From the NCBI GenBank assembly GCA_903924005.1, contig CAIXZV010000465.1, positions 1 through 10,412 on the forward strand: 10,412 nucleotides of DNA, written 5' to 3'. The translations under genes and the position numbers were made by a program. Each line of letters begins with the position of its first letter. Within the stretch, counting starts at the first letter, position 1. The notes beneath the pieces are model-generated. The model had not been told where the DNA came from. It saw only the letters and a list, made by a program, of their open reading frames with translations, and searched no databases. Shown piece after piece: positions 6,293 to 10,412 of this stretch. Source of the DNA: an uncultured Chloroflexota bacterium. GTDB lineage: Bacteria; Chloroflexota; Limnocylindria; Limnocylindrales; CSP1-4.

Positions 6293-6741
6293 TGGGGGAG
6301 ACACAGGCCGCGCCAGAGCCGTGGGCTGAGGTCCCCGCCCGCCTCCGCGCGCGCGGACTTCGCTGGACGCCCCAGCGCCGGACCCTGCTGGCCGTGCTTG
6401 CGGAGACGCGTGGGCATGTGACCGGTGCCGAGCTGGTGGAGCGCTGCCGGACGCTCGATCCGGCCACGATCCCGTCGACGGTGTACCGGACCCTCGACGT
6501 CCTCGAGGACTTGGGCATCGTTCGCCACGCGCACGGTCTTGACGGGCGGGAGGAGTTTCACGTCCTGCCGGCGGCGGATCACGGGCACTTGTCGTGCAGC
6601 GGCTGCCACGGGACGTGGGACGTGGATGCCGATGACGCTGCCGCGCTGGTGGCGGTCCTGGCGGAACGGCGCGGGTTCCGCGTGGACCTCTCGCACCTGT
6701 CCGTTGCGGGGCTCTGCAAGGGCTGCGCCAGCGAGCGCTAG
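6292..6741 (+). CDS. Fur-family metalloregulator (Fur/Zur/Nur type not resolved)
   Basis: A 149-residue Fur-family repressor. The N-terminal winged helix has LRWTPQRRTLLAVL (23-36) and the recognition helix in ATIPSTVYRTLDVLEDLGIV (58-77). The C-terminal domain has the metal-site stretch DHGHL (96-100), both structural zinc pairs C102-x-x-C105 and C142-x-x-C145, and H135 (LSHL). H42 in GHVTGAEL matches a family metal-ligand position. These proteins bind palindromic operators when loaded with their metal. The ATG overlaps the transporter stop (TAATG), so the two genes are translated together and the regulator is probably autoregulated from the palindrome before the transporter. Context points to nickel or cobalt as co-repressor, but zinc or iron cannot be excluded from residues alone. 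Its stop shares CTAG with the convergent DUF190 stop. Confidence 0.93.
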   Translation: MGETQAAPEPWAEVPARLRARGLRWTPQRRTLLAVLAETRGHVTGAELVERCRTLDPATIPSTVYRTLDVLEDLGIVRHAHGLDGREEFHVLPAADHGHLSCSGCHGTWDVDADDAAALVAVLAERRGFRVDLSHLSVAGLCKGCASER

Positions 6742-7085
6742 GGCTGCGGTTCGCCGCCTGCGCGGTACACCACCACCTCAACCTGCTCCAAGGTGATCAG
6801 CCCGCCCGCAACGAGCGCCTCAAGTTCCGGCAGCACGGCGCGGATGCGCGCCTCCTCATCGACGGCCTCGACGAGGATCGGCAGGTCTTCGGACAGCGCC
6901 AGAATCCGCGTGGCGTGGACGCGAGACGAGCGGCCAAACCCCTCGATCCCGCGAAAGACCGTTGCGCCGCGAATGCCGCGCTCGCGCAGCAGCCGCACGA
7001 TTGCGTCATACAGCGGCCGGCCGTCATGCGTGTCCGATTCGCCAATGTAGACGCGTACCAGCAGCGCGTCGCCCTCAATCGTCAT
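6738..7085 (-). CDS. DUF190 family protein
   Basis: A 115-residue protein of the DUF190 family, which has a PII-like/ferredoxin-like fold. The diagnostic stretch GIRGATVFRGIEGFG is present, with LLVRVYIGESDTHDGRPLYDAIVRLLRERG before it and LPILVEAVDEEARI after it. Molecular function is unknown. In many bacteria DUF190 genes sit beside crcB, so a link to fluoride channel function or signalling is suspected. An upstream in-frame extension to 7154 would overlap crcB and add a Trp/Gly-rich tail foreign to the family. The ATG at 7083-7085 has GAGGAG six bases before it and begins MTIEGDALLVRVYIG as relatives do. It starts 22 bases after the crcB stop and is surely in the same operon. Confidence 0.92.
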   Translation of the reverse strand: MTIEGDALLVRVYIGESDTHDGRPLYDAIVRLLRERGIRGATVFRGIEGFGRSSRVHATRILALSEDLPILVEAVDEEARIRAVLPELEALVAGGLITLEQVEVVVYRAGGEPQP

Positions 7086-7107
7086 CGCCCGCTCCTCACG
7101 TCTGCCT

Positions 7108-7482
7108 TCACGGGAGCAGCCGCCCCACGGCCAGCCCGGCCACCACGGCGACAAGCCCCAGCGCCACGGACCCTGCCAGGTTAAACGCGGCCAGCGCCCA
7201 GGCCCCGTCCTCCACCAGACGCCACGACTCCAGCATCCACGTGGAGAACGTGGTGTAGGCGCCCAGAAAGCCGATCATCACCGGACCACGGATCTCGCGC
7301 GGCAGCACGTTGCGCTCCAGCGCCCATGCGAAGAGCAACCCCACGAGGAACGCGCCGGTCACGTTGATGACGAGCGTGCCCAGCGGGAAGGCCGACCCGG
7401 TGCGGTCGCTGACCCAGAGGTCCACCACGCGCCGGGCGACTGCGCCCAAGAAGCCGCCCACGCCGACGAGCAGCAGATCCAC
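7108..7482 (-). CDS. crcB: CrcB/FluC fluoride ion channel
   Basis: A 124-residue, four-helix membrane protein that exports fluoride as a dual-topology dimer. Family hallmarks are GGFLGAVAR (9-17), GTLVINVTGAFLVG (35-48) with the conserved Asn40, and GFLGAYTTFSTW (71-82), which carries the central Thr/Phe/Ser residues lining the pore. Length is usual for a single CrcB subunit, and only one copy is present in the window, which suits a homodimer. The start is GTG (7480-7482), with GAGAGGA seven bases upstream. It begins 28 bases after the fabI stop on the same strand, leaving no room for a fluoride riboswitch of its own, so it is probably transcribed from the fabI promoter. DUF190 follows. Confidence 0.95.
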   Translation of the reverse strand: MDLLLVGVGGFLGAVARRVVDLWVSDRTGSAFPLGTLVINVTGAFLVGLLFAWALERNVLPREIRGPVMIGFLGAYTTFSTWMLESWRLVEDGAWALAAFNLAGSVALGLVAVVAGLAVGRLLP

Positions 7483-7510
7483 CCGCGGGTCCTCTCGACG
7501 CCTGTTGGGG

Positions 7511-8290
7511 CTAGTCGAGCGTCGGGACGCCGAGGATGTTGAACCCGCCGTCCACGTAGATCACCTCACCGGTGACCGCGGACGAGAGGTCCGAGCCAAG
7601 GTAGACGGCGGTCTTGCCGCAGTCCTCCGGCGTGATGTGCGCGCGGAGCGGCGCGATCTGGTCAAACGGGCCGTACAACTTGCGGAAGCCGGCGATGCCG
7701 CCCGCGGACAGCGTGCGGACGGGGCCGGCCGAGATGGCGTTGACGCGGATCCCCTCGGGACCCAGATCGGCTGCCAGATAGCGGACCGATGCCTCAAGCG
7801 CTGCCTTTGCCACGCCCATCACGTTGTAGTGCGTGACCACCTTCTCGGCGCCGTAGTAGCTGAGCGTCATGATTGAGGAGCCGCGGCGCAGGTACGGCTT
7901 GGCCTCGCGGGCCATCGCCACCAGCGAATACGCAGAGACATCGAGCGCAAGGGCAAACCCGTCACGCGACGTGTCCAGGTAGCGTCCGTCAAGGTCCTCG
8001 CGCTTGGCATACGCCACGGCGTGGACCAGGATGTCAACCTCGCCGTACTTGGCGTTCCACTTGGCAAAGACGTCGCGCAGCTGCTCGTCGGAGCCCACAT
8101 CGGCGGGCTCCACAAACTCCGCGCCAATCGAATCGGCCAGCGGGCGGACGCGCCGCTCAATCAGGCTCTCCATCGATGAGAAGCCGACAACGGCTCCGGC
8201 GTCATGAAACGCCTTGGCGATGCCCCAGGCGATCGAGTGATCGTTTGCGACCCCAAAAATCAGGGCTTTGCGCCCGTCGAGCAGTCCCAT
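7511..8290 (-). CDS. fabI: Enoyl-[acyl-carrier-protein] reductase
   Basis: A 259-residue short-chain dehydrogenase of the FabI class. It reduces enoyl-ACP with NADH or NADPH in the last step of each fatty-acid elongation cycle, in the cytoplasm. FabI features seen are the altered nucleotide loop GVANDHSIAWGIA (13-25), the DILVHAVAYA stretch (86-95), SYYGAEK (144-150), catalytic Y155-x6-K162 (HYNVMGVAK), NAISAGPVRTLSAGGI (184-199) including the substrate loop, and the C-terminal GEVIYVDGGFNILG. Length is as expected. The ATG at 8288-8290 has a strong GGAGGAG seven bases upstream. crcB and DUF190 follow in the same direction. Only 29 bases separate its start from that of the divergent HAD gene, so the two promoters overlap or lie inside coding sequence. 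Confidence 0.97.
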   Translation of the reverse strand: MGLLDGRKALIFGVANDHSIAWGIAKAFHDAGAVVGFSSMESLIERRVRPLADSIGAEFVEPADVGSDEQLRDVFAKWNAKYGEVDILVHAVAYAKREDLDGRYLDTSRDGFALALDVSAYSLVAMAREAKPYLRRGSSIMTLSYYGAEKVVTHYNVMGVAKAALEASVRYLAADLGPEGIRVNAISAGPVRTLSAGGIAGFRKLYGPFDQIAPLRAHITPEDCGKTAVYLGSDLSSAVTGEVIYVDGGFNILGVPTLD

Positions 8291-8319
8291 GTGTTTGCTC
8301 CTCCTTCGCTACGCTGCGC

Positions 8320-9219
8320 ATGATGCCGCACTCCACCCAATCCGACGACCGGTTGCATGCGGCCCTGCACGGGGTGCGCGGTCTGCTGCTGGATCTTGAT
8401 GGCGTTCTGATCCTGCGCGGCGCTGCAATTCCGGGTGCCGTAGACGCCATCCGCGAGCTGGACCGGCGTGGCTTCCCGTTCATCGTCGTCACGAACACGT
8501 CGCTCTTCTCGCGGGCGCAGTTGGCAGGTTGGGCAGCCAAGCAGGGGATGCCCATTCCGGCGGAGCGCATCCAGACGGCGCTGTCGGCATCGGCCGCGCT
8601 GGTGCATCAGCGCTACGAGGGGCGCCCGGTCTACGTGATCGCATCAGACGTGGCGCGGTCCGAGTTTGCGGCGAGCGCCGCGGTGGTGCTTGATGCCGAC
8701 GGAGCGGAAGCTGCCGAGCGGGCCGGGACCAGCGTGGCCGCGGTGGTGCTGGGGGACTCGCCGGAGCAGTTGACAAAGCCAAACCTCGACAGGGCGTTCC
8801 GCATGGTGCGCAACGGGGCGGACCTCATCGGCATGCACCGCAACCCATGGTGGCTGACGCCCGAGGGTCCCACGCTTGACGCCGGGACGTTCCTGGTGGG
8901 CCTTGAGTGGGCCACGAAGCGTCGGGCGCAACTGGTGGGCAAGCCGTCGCCGGCGTTCTTCCGTGTGGCGATTGAGCGGCTGGCGGCAGAGGCGGTGGCG
9001 CGTGGTGAGCCCGCACTGCGGCGCCATGACCTGGCGATGGTTGGCGATGACACGGGTACGGACATCGGCGGCGGTCGCCGGGCGGGCCTGCGCACGGTCT
9101 TTGTTCGCACCGGCAAACACGGTGACGCCGAACTGGCGGCGGCTGCCCGCGCGCGTCGGCCCATCGTGCCGGACGCGGTTGCCCAGTCGATCACCGAGGT
9201 TGTGGCGGCGCTCGATTAG
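8320..9219 (+). CDS. Class IIA HAD-superfamily phosphatase (HDHD2/LHPP/NagD-like)
   Basis: A 299-residue phosphatase. Motif I is LLLDLDGVL with nucleophile D25 and D27, motif II is VVTNTS (56-61), motif III is K208 in LVGKPSPAFF, and motif IV is MVGDDTGTDIGGGRRAG with D243, D244 and D248. The C2-type cap between motifs II and III, and the block IGMHRNPWW...LDAGTFLVGLEWAT, match the HDHD2/LHPP branch of class IIA, whose members hydrolyse small phosphoesters. The substrate is not evident. The frame stays open upstream to 7873, but that stretch is antisense to fabI, so I place the start at the tandem ATGATG (8320 or 8323). Its ribosome site is weak, and a start nearer residue 12 is possible. It is divergent from fabI and converges on the CBS-domain gene. 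Confidence 0.93.
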   Translation: MMPHSTQSDDRLHAALHGVRGLLLDLDGVLILRGAAIPGAVDAIRELDRRGFPFIVVTNTSLFSRAQLAGWAAKQGMPIPAERIQTALSASAALVHQRYEGRPVYVIASDVARSEFAASAAVVLDADGAEAAERAGTSVAAVVLGDSPEQLTKPNLDRAFRMVRNGADLIGMHRNPWWLTPEGPTLDAGTFLVGLEWATKRRAQLVGKPSPAFFRVAIERLAAEAVARGEPALRRHDLAMVGDDTGTDIGGGRRAGLRTVFVRTGKHGDAELAAAARARRPIVPDAVAQSITEVVAALD

Positions 9220-9241
9220 CGCCCGCGGCTCGGCGCCGCCC

Positions 9242-9266
9242 GGAACCCCGGAACCCCCGGAACCCC
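9242..9266. repeat. Tandem GGAACCCC(C) repeat, three units
   Basis: Three head-to-tail units follow the HAD stop: GGAACCCC (9242-9249), GGAACCCCC (9250-9258) and GGAACCCC (9259-9266), the middle unit one base longer. The length change suggests slippage. No function is evident. The block abuts the first copy of the 18-base element. Confidence 0.8.
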
Positions 9267-9269
9267 TGA

Positions 9270-9331
9270 ATTTCACACCGAATGAACGGAGTCCTGTTCT
9301 TTGTCCGCCTCTGTTCAATAGGTGTGGAAAT
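9270..9331. repeat. Inverted pair of an 18-base element (copies A and B), possible MITE/REP-like hairpin
   Basis: Copy A (9270-9287, ATTTCACACCGAATGAAC) is the inverse of copy B (9313-9331, GTTCAATAGGTGTGGAAAT). The arms align with one bulged base and two mismatches around a 25-base loop. Each copy is itself a loose palindrome, TTCAn-N5-GTGAA. The layout resembles palindromic extragenic elements or short non-autonomous mobile elements. A protein-binding site is an alternative. Confidence 0.72.
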
Positions 9332-9379
9332 CAGCGGTCCCCACGGGTCTGGACGGCGCGAATCAGCCCTGAAACGCGT

Positions 9380-9404
9380 CTGGCGGGGTGTCAAACCCCG
9401 CCAG
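9380..9404. terminator. Perfect 10-bp hairpin between convergent genes, candidate terminator
   Basis: CTGGCGGGGT (9380-9389) pairs perfectly with ACCCCGCCAG (9395-9404) around the loop GTCAA. It lies between the HAD and CBS-domain genes, which converge here, so it could stop both transcripts. No good T-tract follows on either strand (only TTT on the minus strand), so termination efficiency is uncertain. It may instead belong to the repeat element around it. Confidence 0.55.
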
Positions 9405-9416
9405 CGTGTCGATCTT

Positions 9417-9434
9417 GTTCACTAGGTGTGAAAT
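9417..9434 (+). repeat. Third copy (C) of the 18-base element
   Basis: GTTCACTAGGTGTGAAAT matches copy B in orientation (one substitution and one indel) and copy A in reverse. This copy has the clearest internal palindrome, TTCAC-TAGGT-GTGAA. The shared pattern of all three is GTTCAnTnGGTGTGAAAT. Confidence 0.72.
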
Positions 9435-9484
9435 GTCGCGGCTCGTCCGCCCTTGCGGCCCGTCCGGTGGGCCGCCCGAGGCGG

Positions 9485-10126
9485 CTAGACCTCGCGGACG
9501 TCCTGCACCACGAGCACGACAGGCGTGAGTGCCGCAACGATGTCGTCCTTCGACAGACCGGTGGCCTTGACCATGACCTGGCGATTGCCGGGCCCCGCCG
9601 GAAGCTCCGCGATGGCGATGATGCTGCCGCCCCGGTCCGCGATGGCCCGCGTGACGCCGGCGAGTTGGCCCGGCGCATCGGTAACGGACACCGTGGCGCG
9701 GATGCCCTTCTCCCGGGCGCCGAGAAGGCCTAGGAACACCTTGAACAGGTCGGTCTCGGTGATGATGCCCACCAGGGCGCCGTTCATCACAACCGGGAGG
9801 CCGCCAATCTTGTTGTCGGCCATGATCCGCGCGGCGTTTTCGAGCGGCTCGTCGGGTGTCACCGTGATGACAGCGGTGGTCATCACGCTCTTGATGGTGA
9901 TCTTGCTGAGCAGGTACGTGATCTCCCACACGCTCAGGCTGGTGGCCGGCGACGGGGAGGCCTCCAGAAGGTCGCGGTCTGACACGATGCCAACCAGGTG
10001 ACGGGCGTGATCGAGGATCGGAAGGCGGCGGATCTTGCGCTCCCGCATCAGCGCCAGCGCATCGGCGACGGGCATCTCGGGGCTTGCGGTGACCGGCTGC
10101 TTGGTCATCCGCTCCTGGACGAACAT
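9485..10126 (-). CDS. CBS-CBS-ACT domain protein (AcuB-like)
   Basis: A 213-residue cytoplasmic protein. The first CBS domain is about residues 1-56 (VQERMTKQPVTASPEMPVADAL...VGIVSDRDLL), the second about 76-134 (TIKSVMTTAVITVTPDEPLENAARIMADNKIGGLPV...VGIITETDLF), and an ACT domain follows at about 141-213 (IRATVSVTDAPGQLAGVTRAIADRGGSIIAI). The paired CBS domains usually bind adenine nucleotides and the ACT domain a small ligand such as an amino acid. This architecture is that of AcuB, named from the Bacillus acetoin-utilisation cluster, but no acuA or acuC is nearby, so the role is probably general ligand or energy sensing. The ATG at 10124-10126 has AAGGAG six to seven bases upstream. It converges on the HAD gene; the gene to its right is not in the window. 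Confidence 0.92.
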   Translation of the reverse strand: MFVQERMTKQPVTASPEMPVADALALMRERKIRRLPILDHARHLVGIVSDRDLLEASPSPATSLSVWEITYLLSKITIKSVMTTAVITVTPDEPLENAARIMADNKIGGLPVVMNGALVGIITETDLFKVFLGLLGAREKGIRATVSVTDAPGQLAGVTRAIADRGGSIIAIAELPAGPGNRQVMVKATGLSKDDIVAALTPVVLVVQDVREV

Positions 10127-10412
10127 CAGGTTCTCCTTGGTGGCCGCGACGAGTCGGTTCCTCGCGCGTCATGGATCGGAAGGCCACGTTGGCCAGCGAC
10201 CCGGCTAACTGTTGACACCATCGTGGCGCGTCGCCAGCCGCCTGTGGCGATGCATCCGGCCCCCCGATCGGCCCGAGTGGCCCACGATCTGGCCGCCTTC
10301 GCAGCGGCGCGGCAGGGTCGGAAGTCAGTCCGCGCCGCAAGGGGTAGTGCCCCCGCACGAGACTTGCTGGAGGGTCGATGGAGGGCCACTCGGCCCAAAT
10401 CTCGGTCGCTCG
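10127..10412. other. Right-end region without a convincing gene
   Basis: This should hold the promoter of the CBS-domain gene, but I see no clear -35/-10 pair on the minus strand. On the plus strand there is a good TTGACA (10212-10217) without a matching -10, and a small palindrome TGGCG-CGT-CGCCA. A frame opening at ATG 10250 stays open to the window end (about 54 codons, Ala/Arg-rich) and could be the start of a gene. It has no ribosome site or recognised motif, and a 90-codon minus-strand frame over the same bases looks no better. Confidence 0.4.

Noticed and set aside
7086..7154. Extended start of DUF190
   Set aside because: It would overlap crcB and add a Trp/Gly tail; the inner ATG has a strong ribosome site and the family N-terminus.
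7483..7510. Fluoride riboswitch before crcB
   Set aside because: Only 28 bases separate crcB from fabI, too short for the crcB RNA motif, and none is seen upstream of fabI.
7873..8319. N-terminal extension of the HAD gene over fabI
   Set aside because: The added residues are Arg/Pro-rich antisense of fabI and the HAD family starts just before motif I.
9270..9434. CRISPR array
   Set aside because: Three imperfect copies, one inverted, at uneven spacing (25 and 85 bases) with no cas genes; does not fit an array.
10126..10398. A 90-codon minus-strand frame upstream of the CBS-domain gene
   Set aside because: Arg/Ala-rich, no motif, no ribosome site; it covers the expected promoter.

Overview
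The window is high-G+C chromosomal DNA from a bacterium. The mix of genes fits a Chloroflexota- or Actinomycetota-type genome: a FabI enoyl reductase, NarL-type two-component genes, a Fur-family regulator, a single CrcB, and GTG/TTG starts with good Shine-Dalgarno sites. No marker fixes the phylum, so treat this as a guess. Genes are tightly packed, and no gap exceeds 300 bases.

Left part (1-2583): three minus-strand genes lie beside a tRNA-Gly(TCC) gene. Reading leftward they are a tyrosine recombinase (1434-2381), an AbiEi-like winged-helix protein (323-1369) and an overlapping AbiEii-like nucleotidyltransferase cut by the window edge (1-335). This is the layout of a small mobile island with an abortive-infection/toxin-antitoxin cargo next to a tRNA. 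A cluster of half-sites lies in front of the AbiEi-like gene, and a repeat-rich segment lies between integrase and tRNA. All 17 Phe codons in the integrase and AbiEi-like genes are TTC.

Middle part (2584-6741): a plus-strand lipoprotein of unknown function converges on a cytoplasmic histidine kinase/response regulator pair (minus strand, ATGA overlap). The kinase has four cysteines in its N-terminal sensor region. It is divergent from a two-gene operon: a NiCoT/RcnA-type nickel/cobalt transporter with a His-rich loop, then a Fur-family metalloregulator joined by a TAATG overlap. The 147-base divergent gap holds a near-palindrome resembling the Nur nickel-repressor box, which suggests a self-contained metal-responsive circuit.

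Right part (6738-10412): on the minus strand, fabI is followed by crcB (fluoride channel) and a DUF190 gene. The DUF190 stop codon shares a CTAG with the fur stop. fabI is divergent, by only 29 bases, from a class IIA HAD phosphatase. The HAD gene converges on an AcuB-like CBS-CBS-ACT gene across a 265-base spacer with tandem GGAACCCC units, three copies of an 18-base element (one inverted) and a perfect 10-bp hairpin. The last 286 bases hold no convincing gene.

The strongest candidates for something new are the Nur-like box with its coupled transporter and regulator, the repeat element at 9270-9434, and the integrase/AbiE-like module beside the tRNA.
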